64,000 bases of DNA from Streptomyces albiflavescens (GCF_014645835.1 NZ_BMMM01000015.1:140641-204640); one strand, 5' to 3'. Positions 33,365-41,633 are shown, counted from the stretch's first letter. Numbers and translations: made by a program. The notes: generated from the sequence alone by a model not told the origin.

Positions 33365-34783
33365 ATGGTGGATTTCGTCGGTCGCCGACAAGAGCTGGCG
33401 ACGTTGGAGCGCGAGCTGCAGAAGGTCGCTGCGGGGGCCGGAGGAGAACGGCCGGGCAGGTGCGTGATGCTGCGCGGGCGGCGCCGGGTGGGCAAATCGC
33501 GGCTGGTCGAGCGGTTCGTGGAGCGCTCAGGGGCGCCGTTCTTGTTCTATGCCGCCACCGGTGCTTCGTCGAGGGATGATCTGGCGCGGCTGGCCCGGGA
33601 TGCCCAGGCATCGACGCTGCCGATGGCGCAGCTGGTGGCCGCCGCGCGGCCAGAGAGCTGGGACGCCGCGTTCGATGTGCTGGCGGCGGCGCTGCCCGCC
33701 GACCGGGCGAGCGTGCTGGTCATCGACGAGGTGCCGTACCTGATGGATGCCGATGGCGCTTTCGAGGGGATGCTGCAGCGGGCCTGGGACCGGGTACTGG
33801 AGACCAAGCCTGTGCTGCTGGTTCTCATCGGCTCGGATCTGTCGATGATGGAGGCGCTGAACAGCTACGGGCGACCCTTTCACCAGCGCGGCCGCGAGAT
33901 GGTGCTCGGACCGCTGAACCCCGCCGAGGTAGGGCGGATGCTGGGGCTGGATCCGGCCGACGCCTTCGACGCCGCCCTGGTCACCGGTGGGCTGCCGCTG
34001 ATCTGCTCGGAATGGCCTCGGGGTGCGGGGCTGTGGGACTTTCTCGGCGAGGCGCTCAATGACCCGGTCTCGGCACTGCTGGTGTCGGCCGAGCGCTCGC
34101 TGGCCGCGGAATTCCCTCCGCAGGCCCAGGCCCGTGCGGTGCTGGCGGCGATCGGCAGTGGGGAGCGGACCTTCACCAACATCGCCCGCGCCGCCGGCGG
34201 AATCGGGGCCACCCCGCTGCAGCGAGCGCTGGAACTGCTCACGGACAAGCGGATCGTCGCCGCGGAGCTGCCCGTGTCCCTGCGCCCGTCGAAGGACCGC
34301 CGCTACCGGGTGACGGATCCCTACCTGCGGTTTTGGCTGCACCTTCTCGGCCCCTCCATGGAGGAGATCGAGCGGGGACGGGGTGATCTGACCTTGGCAC
34401 GGATCCGGGAGAACTGGACCAGCTGGCGCGGCCGGGCCGTCGAGCCGCTCATCCGCGAGGCGCTCGCCCGGATACTGCCCGACGACCAGCTGCCCGCGGC
34501 CCCCGCAGTGGGCGGCTACTGGACCCGCACCAACGACGTCGAGATCGACATCGTCGGGGCGGACCGCGCCCCCATCGCCAAGGAACTGCTGTTCGTCGGT
34601 TCCATCAAGTGGCTGGAACAATCGCCCTTCGACCGGCACGACCTGGCAGCCCTTCACCGCCACCGCGCCGCGCTGACCGCCGAACCCGTCCAGGTCGTGG
34701 CGATCTCGCGCAGCGGTGTCGACTGTCCGGGACTCGACGCCGCCTACGGCCCCGGCGATTTGCTGACCGCTTGGCCGCTGTGA
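33365..34783 (+). CDS. Stand-alone P-loop ATPase with DUF234-like C-terminus
   Basis: A 472-aa predicted ATPase of the AAA/archaeal-ATPase type. Walker A is GRRRVGKSR at residues 38-46, Walker B VLVIDE at 117-122 and a sensor-like LVLIGSD follows. A winged helix around 270-310 (TNIARAAGGIGATPLQRALE) and KDRRYRVTDPYLRFWLHLL lead to a C-terminal region (from about 390, NDVEIDIVGAD...KELLFVGSIKW). That region has the spaced acidic and Lys residues of a PD-(D/E)XK nuclease fold, as in DUF234. It is orphan, flanked by AT-rich repeats and a 10-bp direct repeat (33130-33139 and 34798-34807), in a probable mobile region. Roles in defence or mobile-element biology are possible; function is not known. 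Confidence 0.8.
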   Translation: MVDFVGRRQELATLERELQKVAAGAGGERPGRCVMLRGRRRVGKSRLVERFVERSGAPFLFYAATGASSRDDLARLARDAQASTLPMAQLVAAARPESWDAAFDVLAAALPADRASVLVIDEVPYLMDADGAFEGMLQRAWDRVLETKPVLLVLIGSDLSMMEALNSYGRPFHQRGREMVLGPLNPAEVGRMLGLDPADAFDAALVTGGLPLICSEWPRGAGLWDFLGEALNDPVSALLVSAERSLAAEFPPQAQARAVLAAIGSGERTFTNIARAAGGIGATPLQRALELLTDKRIVAAELPVSLRPSKDRRYRVTDPYLRFWLHLLGPSMEEIERGRGDLTLARIRENWTSWRGRAVEPLIREALARILPDDQLPAAPAVGGYWTRTNDVEIDIVGADRAPIAKELLFVGSIKWLEQSPFDRHDLAALHRHRAALTAEPVQVVAISRSGVDCPGLDAAYGPGDLLTAWPL

Positions 34784-35009
34784 GCAGCGGATCTGACATT
34801 CCACCACGCCGCTGAGCTGACCTGGGGATATGAGGTCCGAAAGTACAAGTCCTCGGCGCCGGGTTGCTTCAGCTCGGCGTCGGTCGTTGCCTGTCGTAGT
34901 TCGTACCCGTGAGGTCCGGCAGCCCGCCGGGCCTCACGGGACGCGCAACTGGCCTGGCTCGTCGGCCCGGTAACCCCTGATGGGCAGACATGTCCGTCGA
35001 GACGAATGC

Positions 35010-35115
35010 GAATCTGGGAGAGCCGGTCGAGTCGGGCCACCTTCAACGTGTCGCCCTCGCGCAGCAGCTGCATCACGAGGTCGGGCTTGGGGCGGAAGCC
35101 AATCGGTTCAACAAC
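35010..35115 (-). pseudogene. Serine recombinase (resolvase) remnant
   Basis: On the minus strand about 30 codons read RPKPDLVMQLLREGDTLKV then ARLDRLSQ. This matches the conserved RPxLDxxLxxLREGDTLVVxxLDRLxR segment of serine resolvases/invertases. A stop precedes it (35116-35118) and similarity ends after RLDRL, so it is a short relic without catalytic Ser. It is evidence of past mobile-element activity between the ATPase and TetR genes. Confidence 0.5.
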
Positions 35116-35128
35116 CTATCCTGGGCTC

Positions 35129-35755
35129 ATGCCCCGTTCCGTCTCCTCCGATCAGACCTCCGGCACCACGGCCAAGGGCGGGTCAGCCGACTCCACCCGC
35201 GAGCGGATCGTCGCGGCAGCCAAGGAGGAGTTCGCCCGGCACGGAATCGCCGGCGCTCGCGTGGACCGCATCGCCAAGCAGGCCAGGACGAGCAAGGAAC
35301 GGGTCTACGCCTACTTCCGCAGCAAAGAAGCCCTTTATGCGCACGTGGCCGAACGCGAACTGACCGCGCTCGTCGAGGCCACGCAGATGGATCCGGCCGA
35401 CCTGCCCGGCTATGCCGGCATCCTCTTCGACCACTTCACGGCCCGTCCGGATCACTATCGCTTGATCACGTGGGGCCGCCTGGAGCTGGCTGAGTCCGCC
35501 ACCAACCCCACCGGCCCCCTCCACGCCACCATCGCCGGGAAGCTCGACCAGCTCCGTGATGCGCAGTGCGTCGGGCTCCTCGATCCGGCCTGGGACCCGG
35601 TCGACGTTCTCGCGCTGATCAACCAGATCGCCACGACCTGGGTGGGGCAGCCCGAGATCGGCGCCGCAGCGGACCAGGCCGCGCCCTCGTCCGTCGCCAC
35701 CCGCCGTGCCGCCTTGGTGGCCGCCGTCGAACGCCTCTTCCCCCGCGTGAGCTGA
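35129..35755 (+). CDS. TetR-family repressor
   Basis: A 208-aa regulator. The DNA-binding helix-turn-helix lies at about 22-68 (TRERIVAAAKEEFARHGIAG then VDRIAKQARTSKERVYAYFRSKEALYAHV). The C-terminal ligand-binding part (IDxL-like helices, about 80-200) resembles the TetR_C_17 group. The gene is followed 128 bp later by a small monooxygenase gene with two inverted repeats in its promoter; the regulator very likely represses that gene. ATG 35129 leaves the resolvase relic just upstream on the other strand. Confidence 0.92.
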   Translation: MPRSVSSDQTSGTTAKGGSADSTRERIVAAAKEEFARHGIAGARVDRIAKQARTSKERVYAYFRSKEALYAHVAERELTALVEATQMDPADLPGYAGILFDHFTARPDHYRLITWGRLELAESATNPTGPLHATIAGKLDQLRDAQCVGLLDPAWDPVDVLALINQIATTWVGQPEIGAAADQAAPSSVATRRAALVAAVERLFPRVS

Positions 35756-35774
35756 CGTCTCTCTTCCGACCTAT

Positions 35775-35840
35775 CCAAACCGTTTGGTTTGACGTGTGCC
35801 CCGGAGCGCGCCTAAGCTCCAAACCAAACAGTTTGGTTTG
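35775..35840 (+). promoter_or_regulatory. Promoter with two TetR-type operators
   Basis: O1 is CCAAAC-C-GTTTGG (35775-35787). O2 is a perfect palindrome at 35819-35841 with 11-bp arms (CCAAACCAAAC). Between them are TTGACG (35789-35794) and TAAGCT (35813-35818), an 18-bp-spaced promoter. O1 abuts the -35 and O2 the -10, so one dimer at each would block RNA polymerase. Confidence 0.8.
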
Positions 35841-35883
35841 GCTCGTATCTGATGACACAGAGCCCACCCGAAGGAGTAAGGCA

Positions 35884-36240
35884 ATGAGCAACGGCCAGCT
35901 CGACCTGGTGTTCCGTTTCCGTGTGAAGCACGGCAAGCTCGAGCAGTTCCAGAAGGCGATCGACCGCATTCTCCCGGTCGTGGAGGAGAAGGAGCCGTAC
36001 GTCCTGGAGTACAACATCTACAAGAACGCCGAGGGCGTCTACACCCAGCACGAGCGATACATCGACGAGGATGCGATGTTCCGCCACCTGGAGGTCACCG
36101 CTGAGGGACAGAAGGAGTGGGCCGAGGCCACCGAGGTCGAGGAGGTCAACGTCCTCGGTGACGCGAGCGACAGGTTCTGGGACCTCTTCGGCAGCCCGCG
36201 CACTCACGCCTACTCGCTCTTCCGGAACGTCAAGCGCTGA
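35884..36240 (+). CDS. ABM-domain monooxygenase-like protein
   Basis: A 118-aa dimeric alpha+beta barrel protein of the antibiotic biosynthesis monooxygenase (ABM) superfamily. The pattern VFRFRVKHGKLEQFQKAIDR (residues 9-28), PYVLEYNIYKNAEGVYTQHE (39-58) and a late Tyr-containing strand is typical. Such small proteins oxidise quinones or handle reactive carbonyls; some only bind ligand. AAGGAG precedes ATG 35884. Its promoter carries two TetR operators, so it is likely an inducible detoxification enzyme whose substrate induces the upstream TetR protein (inference). Confidence 0.82.
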   Translation: MSNGQLDLVFRFRVKHGKLEQFQKAIDRILPVVEEKEPYVLEYNIYKNAEGVYTQHERYIDEDAMFRHLEVTAEGQKEWAEATEVEEVNVLGDASDRFWDLFGSPRTHAYSLFRNVKR

Positions 36241-36576
36241 CCACCCGGCATCGGGGGACGTTCGCATTCCCGAACCGGCGAGTGAGGCAATCACACGATC
36301 GTGCGGCCGGGTCGGACGTCGTTCGGCACACAAGAGAGACGGTGCCGCGGGGCCTCTGATGACCGGTCTCCTGCGGGTGCCGCGGCGCCCGCCGCCATGC
36401 GGCCGGGCAGAGTGGTTCTTCGCCCCGCGTCAGCGCGGCAAGGGCACGATGTAGGTGTACGTCGGCGCCTGCGGCTCGGGCGCGTACTGCGACCGCCCAG
36501 AGCCAACGTTTCATCCCGCCGTGTCCGGCGGGGGAAAAGCGTAGCTGTCAGGAAAGTCGCAGACGCCGACGAGCAA
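36241..36576. other. Gene-free region between monooxygenase and serS
   Basis: 336 bp between convergent genes. No full gene is supported. On the minus strand, 36430-36507 shows coding-like codon use (QYAPEPQAPTYTYIVPLPR, then stop) and may be the orphan tail of a deleted gene. No strong terminator was recognised. Confidence 0.4.
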
Positions 36577-37869
36577 CTATGCCTCCGGTGTTCCGTCCGC
36601 CGAGATACGGCGGAAGCCGAGGTACGGGACGAGTGATTCAGGCAGGACGATCGAGCCGTCCGGTTGCTGGCCCTGTTCGAGCACCGCGGCCAGGGTGCGG
36701 CCGATCGGGAGGCCCGAGCCGTTGAGCGTGGCGGCCGGCTTGGGCTTTCCGTCCGCGCCACGTGTGCGGATGTTCGCGCGGCGCGCTTGGAAGGTACCGA
36801 AGTTGGAGACCGACGAGATCTCGCGGTAGGTGTTCTGGCTCGGCAGCCACACCTCGAGGTCGTAGGTGAGCTGGGCGGAGAAGCCGGTGTCGCCTGCGGC
36901 AAGGGTCACCACGCGGTACGCGAGACCCAGCTCCTTCAGACACGCTTCCGCGTGGCCGATCATCTTCTCCAGCTCGGTGTCAGCATCCTCGGGGTCGCAG
37001 ATCCGTACCACCTCCACCTTGACGAACTGGTGCTGGCGGATGAGGCCCCGGGTGTCGCGGCCGTACGAGCCGGCCTCCGAGCGGAAGCACGGCGTCTGAG
37101 CGGTGAGAGCGATCGGCAGCTCCGAGGACGGGATGATCTCGTCGGCGTAGAGATTGGTGAGCGGGACCTCGGCGGTCGGGATCAGGAACAGCTCGCGATC
37201 TGCGACGCCGGTCTTGAACAGGTCCTCCTCGAACTTCGGCAGCTGACCCGTGCCGGTCATCGTCTTGCGGGTGACCAGGAACGGAACAGAGTGCTCGACG
37301 TAGCCGTGCCGGCGCGTGTGAATGTCGAGGAAGAGCGTCGCGAGCGCCCGCTCAAGGGCTGCACCCGCTCCACGAGAAACGGCGAAACGAGGGCCCGAGA
37401 GCTTCGTCGCTCGAGCGAAGTCGAGGATGCCGGTGGCCTCGCCGAGATCGACGTGGTCCTTCGGCTCGAAGGAGAAGACCGGCGGAGTCCCCACCCGGCG
37501 TACCTCGACCGCGAACTCCTCGGAGTCGCCGTCCGGAGCCTTGTCATCGGGGAGGTTCGGGATGCTGAGGAGGAGGGTGCGGAGCTCTTCCTGAACCTTC
37601 TCCTGATCGGCTTCGATCTCGCGGATCTGGTCCTTGATCTCCCGGGCGCGCTCCTTCAGCTTGGAGATGTCCCCGCCCTGCTTCGCCGTCTGCTGGACCT
37701 CGCCGGCCACGCGCTTGGTCTCTGCCCGCAGCTCGTCGCCCGAGCGAATGTTCTCGTTGCGCCGCGACTGGAGGTCTTCCAGCACGGACAGGTCCAGCGA
37801 GTAACCGCGACGAGCGAGCCGACGAACCGCTTCGGCACCCATTTCGATCAGGGCGCGGGCATCATGCAT
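36577..37869 (-). CDS. serS: Seryl-tRNA synthetase, probable second copy
   Basis: Class II SerRS (430 aa) charging tRNA-Ser. It has the N-terminal tRNA-binding coiled coil (about 30-105: LKERAREIKDQIREIEADQE), the motif 2 loop FRSEAGSYGRDTRGLIRQHQF and motif 3 NGSGLPIGRTLAAVLEQ. The N-terminus (MHDARALIEMGAEAVRRLAR) differs from the MIDLRLLREDPDRVRASQ form I remember for the housekeeping actinobacterial enzyme, so this is probably an additional, horizontally acquired copy. Such copies serve as self-resistance (albomycin) or supply seryl-tRNA for natural products (valanimycin VlmL). The start overlaps the upstream small gene (ATGCATGA), so they are co-translated. Confidence 0.88.
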   Translation of the reverse strand: MHDARALIEMGAEAVRRLARRGYSLDLSVLEDLQSRRNENIRSGDELRAETKRVAGEVQQTAKQGGDISKLKERAREIKDQIREIEADQEKVQEELRTLLLSIPNLPDDKAPDGDSEEFAVEVRRVGTPPVFSFEPKDHVDLGEATGILDFARATKLSGPRFAVSRGAGAALERALATLFLDIHTRRHGYVEHSVPFLVTRKTMTGTGQLPKFEEDLFKTGVADRELFLIPTAEVPLTNLYADEIIPSSELPIALTAQTPCFRSEAGSYGRDTRGLIRQHQFVKVEVVRICDPEDADTELEKMIGHAEACLKELGLAYRVVTLAAGDTGFSAQLTYDLEVWLPSQNTYREISSVSNFGTFQARRANIRTRGADGKPKPAATLNGSGLPIGRTLAAVLEQGQQPDGSIVLPESLVPYLGFRRISADGTPEA

Positions 37870-38089
37870 GAGGGCGTTCCTTCTTCTCCGGCAAGTGGAC
37901 TGCACCGTCGAAGGTAGCAACTGCCGAACCCCTCTCGACCCGCAATATCACGGCACCACCGTGCGCACCTGGATCCTGCGGCTCCTCCCCGTCAAGATCG
38001 GTCAATAGGGTTCCGATCCACTCGCGCAGTGCCTCATCGAAAACGGTGAGCGGCTCGGCGCACGGGGCTTCCGGGAAGAACAACGGCAT
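37862..38089 (-). CDS. Small protein coupled to serS, possibly frameshifted
   Basis: A 75-aa acidic protein beginning MPLFFPEAPCAEPLTVFDEA, whose TGA lies within the serS start (ATGCATGA), a typical coupling. Codon use is high GC3. Immediately upstream in the neighbouring frame the sequence MDGPVHDEIRTYEAAGIEIA then LRPGP (from about 38166) is also coding-like and runs into this frame at 38090. One gene of about 105 codons broken by a single frameshift, or a real overlap of two small genes, are both possible. No known domain recognised; function unknown. Confidence 0.55.
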   Translation of the reverse strand: MPLFFPEAPCAEPLTVFDEALREWIGTLLTDLDGEEPQDPGAHGGAVILRVERGSAVATFDGAVHLPEKKERPHA

Positions 38090-38296
38090 GGCCCCGGCCG
38101 GAGAGCGATCTCGATGCCGGCCGCTTCGTATGTCCGGATCTCATCGTGTACGGGCCCGTCCATCCCCCGCATGTGCCGGCCGCGCGGAGGGCCGACGTCG
38201 GTGACTGCCCTGGGCATCGGGAACTCCGCCGCCCTCGGCTGTCAGTGCCGCGTGGAAGGATGCGCGCATCGGTGCGGACGGCACATGAGGGGTGTC

Positions 38297-40642
38297 ATGG
38301 CGGGTGTCGAGGAGGCGACGGGCGGACAGGGCCGGGTGCGCAGCGGCGGTCCCGGCGGGGCGGAACCGCCCGTCGGACGGAAGGCGCGTGCCCTGCTCGC
38401 GGAAGCCGCGCGGCTGCACGAATCCGCGCGCACCGTACTCGCCGATCACGCCCGCGCCCTGGAAGCGGTGCGCACCGCACTGGCGCCGCTCCGGGCCGAA
38501 CTCGTCGCCGAGGAGCTGGAGTCGATCCCCGTCTCACGGCTGAAGGACGTCACCGAGGGGCGGCTGCGCCTCGGAGCCGTCGAGGCGGCCGGGCTCGCCT
38601 CGGTGCGCGCGGTGTACGAGGCGAGCCGCTACGAGCTGCGGCAGATCCCGGGGGTCGGTGCCCAGACCGCGGACCAGGCGCTCGCCGCCGCGCGCCAGAT
38701 CGCCAGGGCGGTCGAGGACACGGTCTCCGTACGCATGGACGTGGACAGTCCCGAGCCCCGCACCACCGCCCTGGTCGTCGCGCTGCGCAGGCTCGTCGAG
38801 GCCGGGCCCGAGCTGCGGCGGGCGGTGGATGCCGCCCAGCGGCTCGACGAGCGGCTCGGCGCGCTGCTGCCCGAGGCCCGTCCCGCCGCCGGATGGCTGC
38901 GTCTGGCGATCACGGGGCGGCGCCGTCGGCGGAGTGCGTTCGCGGCGGTGGCCGGGATCCGCGAGCTGACGGCCGACGCCACTGCCCGGGACGTACGACT
39001 GCTGCTCGCGCAGGCGTCCACGGACCTGCTGCGGGAACCGGCCTCCGACATCGAGGCCTGGGTCGACTTCGAGCTGCGCTCCACGGAGTACTACAGCCAG
39101 CTCGCCGAGATCTCCGAGCACACGGCGGACGTCGAGGCGGCCGAGGGCTTCCTGCCGTCGGAGGTCGCCGAGCGTGTCCACGGGCAGCCCCTCGACGACA
39201 CCCACCGCCGGGTCTCGCTGCGCGGCTACCAGTCTTTCGGCGCCCGTTTCGCGCTGGCCCAGCGCCGGGTCGTGCTCGGCGACGAGATGGGGCTCGGCAA
39301 GACCGTCCAGGCCATTGCCGTGCTCGCACACCTCGCGGGGGAGGGGCACAGCCACTTCCTGGTGGTGTGCCCGGCCAGCGTGCTGATCAACTGGACCCGC
39401 GAGATCGGCGCGCGCAGCACCCTGCGCGCCCTGCCGGTGCACGGCGCCGACCGACAGGACGCGTACGCCGAGTGGCGGGAGCGCGGCGGCGTCGCGATCA
39501 CCACGTACGACGTGCTGCACAGCCTGCCCACGCCCCAGGAAAGCGGCCTGCCCGCGCCGAACGGAAGAAGCGGCCTGCCCGCGCTCAACGGAAGAAGCGG
39601 GCTGCCCGCGCTCAACGGCACGCAGCCGGGGACCTCCCACGGCGCGGTGGCGCCAGGGATGCTCGTCGTCGACGAGGCCCACTACGTGAAGAACCCGGAC
39701 GCCCGCCGCTCCAAGGCCGTCGCGGCCTGGACCGACCGATGCGACCGCGTCCTGTTCCTCACGGGTACGCCGATGGAGAACCGCGTCGAGGAGTTCCGCA
39801 GCCTCGTCCGCTACCTCCGCCCCGAGTTGCTGCCGGAGATCCGGAACAGCAGCGCGGCCGCCGGTCCGCACGCCTTCCGCACCTCCGTCGCTCCGGCCTA
39901 TCTGCGCCGCAACCAGCAGGACGTCCTCACCGAACTGCCGGCGCTGCTCCAGGTCGACGAGTGGGAGGAGTTCAGCGCGGCCGACCAGGAGGCCTACCGG
40001 GCGGCGGTCGAGGCCGGGAACTTCATGGCGATGCGCAGGGCCGCGTACGCCGACGCGGAGAAGTCCGCCAAACTCCAGCGGCTGCGCGAGCTGGTGTCCG
40101 AGGCGGCGGTGAACGGTCTGAAGGTGGTCGTCTTCTCGTACTTCCGCGACGTGCTCGCCACGGTCGGGGAGACCTTGGACACCACGGCCCGACAAACCCC
40201 GGGCAAGGGCGTGTTCGGACCGATATCGGGGAGTGTGCCCGCCGCCCACCGCCAGCGTCTCGTCGACGAGTTCGCGGCGGCCGACGGGCACGCGGTGCTG
40301 CTCTGCCAGATCGAGGCCGGCGGGATCGGCCTCAATCTGCAGGCGGCGTCCGTGGTCATCCTCTGCGAGCCCCAGGTCAAACCGACCCTGGAGCACCAGG
40401 CCGTGGCCCGCGCCCACCGTATGGGTCAGGTCCGCCCGGTCCAGGTGCACCGCCTCCTCGTGACCGACAGCGTGGACGACCGCCTTCTGCGGATCCTGCG
40501 GAACAAGGACCGGCTCTTCGACGCCTACGCCCGCCGCAGCGACATGGCGGAGGCGACTCCTGACGCGGTCGACGTGTCGGACGACGGGCTCGCCCGACGC
40601 ATCGTCGAAGAGGAGCAGCGCCGGCTGGCCGCACAGGGCTGA
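38297..40642 (+). CDS. SNF2-family helicase-like ATPase
   Basis: A 781-aa SWI2/SNF2 DNA translocase. The N-terminal part (1-300) contains a helix-hairpin-helix (LRQIPGVGAQTADQALAAAR). Helicase motifs are I GDEMGLGKT (328-336), II DEAH (459-462), III LTGTPMEN, V QIEAGGIGLNLQ and VI QAVARAHRMGQVRPVQVHRL. Between motifs Ia and II is an insertion of three SGLPAxNG repeats. ATG 38297 follows AGGGG; ATG 38285 is possible. It probably remodels protein-DNA complexes in repair or transcription; the exact role is unknown. Confidence 0.9.
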   Translation: MAGVEEATGGQGRVRSGGPGGAEPPVGRKARALLAEAARLHESARTVLADHARALEAVRTALAPLRAELVAEELESIPVSRLKDVTEGRLRLGAVEAAGLASVRAVYEASRYELRQIPGVGAQTADQALAAARQIARAVEDTVSVRMDVDSPEPRTTALVVALRRLVEAGPELRRAVDAAQRLDERLGALLPEARPAAGWLRLAITGRRRRRSAFAAVAGIRELTADATARDVRLLLAQASTDLLREPASDIEAWVDFELRSTEYYSQLAEISEHTADVEAAEGFLPSEVAERVHGQPLDDTHRRVSLRGYQSFGARFALAQRRVVLGDEMGLGKTVQAIAVLAHLAGEGHSHFLVVCPASVLINWTREIGARSTLRALPVHGADRQDAYAEWRERGGVAITTYDVLHSLPTPQESGLPAPNGRSGLPALNGRSGLPALNGTQPGTSHGAVAPGMLVVDEAHYVKNPDARRSKAVAAWTDRCDRVLFLTGTPMENRVEEFRSLVRYLRPELLPEIRNSSAAAGPHAFRTSVAPAYLRRNQQDVLTELPALLQVDEWEEFSAADQEAYRAAVEAGNFMAMRRAAYADAEKSAKLQRLRELVSEAAVNGLKVVVFSYFRDVLATVGETLDTTARQTPGKGVFGPISGSVPAAHRQRLVDEFAAADGHAVLLCQIEAGGIGLNLQAASVVILCEPQVKPTLEHQAVARAHRMGQVRPVQVHRLLVTDSVDDRLLRILRNKDRLFDAYARRSDMAEATPDAVDVSDDGLARRIVEEEQRRLAAQG
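39543..39620 (+). repeat. 27-bp in-frame tandem repeat inside the SNF2 gene
   Basis: Units begin at 39543, 39570 and 39597 (GCGGCCTGCCCGCG...), encoding SGLPAPNGR, SGLPALNGR and SGLPALNGT. Period 27 keeps the frame, so copy number can change without breaking the protein. Confidence 0.85.
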
Positions 40643-40649
40643 GCGCAGG

Positions 40650-41633
40650 TCAGATCCCGTGCACCCACGCCACGGTGAACGGCGTCTCCGGCGTGCCCGG
40701 CCCCATCGGGCCGCCCTTGTCGAACTGCGAGCGGACGACGAGGGTGCGCCCGTGCCGGCGGACGAGCGTGGTCGGGATCTGGAGCGCGGTGTCGGTGACA
40801 CTCCGCTCCAGACGGGCCGCGGTGCCGTCGGCCGACAGACGCCAACGGGTGATCGTGTTGGTCCTGTTGAGGGCGGCCCACAGCGTGCCGCCGACGAGCT
40901 CCAGACCGTCGCCGTTCACCAAATCGCCTCCGGACAAGGTGACTTGGCGTACGTCACCGGTGGCGAGGTCGATCCGGTAGAGGGCGCCCGCGGTCATGTC
41001 GACGGTGAACAGCCGGCCGTCCCCCGCGACGATCCCGTTCAGGGTGAAGGTGCCGGAAGGGTGCGGGGCCACGACGCCGCTGAGGTCGTAGGCGGTGGTG
41101 AGCGCGGAGCGGCCGCCGTGTGAGATCGCCCGCGCCAGGTCGGCCGGTGTCACCCGGTAGACGACCTCCCGCACGCTGTCCGTCAGATAGGCGCTGCCGT
41201 CCGCGGTGATCGCCAGATCGTTGACGAAGCGCGGCGCGTCGCCAGGTATGTCGAAGCGGGCCAGCAGGGCACGGGAGCGCAGGTCGTAGACGTCGACCCC
41301 GGACGTCGAGTCGGTCACCCAGAGGCGGCCCGCCCGGTCGGCCTTCAGGCCGTTGGCGGTGTTCCGGCCGTCCGTGCCCGCGGGCAGGAAGACCTCGGCC
41401 GTACGCCGGCCGGGCGTCGCCCGGTAGACGGCGCCAGTGGTGTACGAGCCCACGTACAGGTCGCCCGTACGCGGGTCCGCCGCGATGCCCTCGGGGTAGG
41501 CGCGGTCGCCGGGCAGTTCGTAGGCGGTGGAGATGCGAGGTGCGGCGGTCGCGGGCGGTGTGCCCACGGCGGTCGCCGCCACCGTCAGGGCGGCGGCGGT
41601 CAGGAAGGTGCGGCGCTGGATCGAACGGGACAC
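40650..41633 (-). CDS. Tat-exported SMP-30/gluconolactonase-like propeller
   Basis: A 327-aa secreted protein. The signal has a twin-arginine motif (IQRRTFLTAAALTVAA, residues 5-20) with cleavage near ATAA-P. The mature part is a six-bladed beta-propeller of the SMP-30/LRE type, with repeated blades such as YPEGIAADPRTGDLYVGSYT, NGLKADRAGRLWVTDS and VNDLAITADGSAYLTDS. Family members hydrolyse lactones or bind metal; catalytic residues are not certain here. Start GTG 41633. It diverges from a MarR gene with a perfect palindrome between them, so it is probably that regulator's target. Confidence 0.82.
   Translation of the reverse strand: MSRSIQRRTFLTAAALTVAATAVGTPPATAAPRISTAYELPGDRAYPEGIAADPRTGDLYVGSYTTGAVYRATPGRRTAEVFLPAGTDGRNTANGLKADRAGRLWVTDSTSGVDVYDLRSRALLARFDIPGDAPRFVNDLAITADGSAYLTDSVREVVYRVTPADLARAISHGGRSALTTAYDLSGVVAPHPSGTFTLNGIVAGDGRLFTVDMTAGALYRIDLATGDVRQVTLSGGDLVNGDGLELVGGTLWAALNRTNTITRWRLSADGTAARLERSVTDTALQIPTTLVRRHGRTLVVRSQFDKGGPMGPGTPETPFTVAWVHGI

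Noticed and set aside
33130..34807. Transposon flanked by the 10-bp direct repeat ATTCCACCAC
   Set aside because: Ten bases can recur by chance and no inverted ends or transposase accompany them; kept only as a weak hint.
33125..36576. Prophage or intact integrative element
   Set aside because: No integrase, structural, transfer or replication gene is present; only a 30-codon resolvase remnant.
33125..38296. Complete natural-product gene cluster around the TetR, monooxygenase and SerRS genes
   Set aside because: There are no scaffold-forming enzymes; only resistance- or regulation-type genes and relics are seen.
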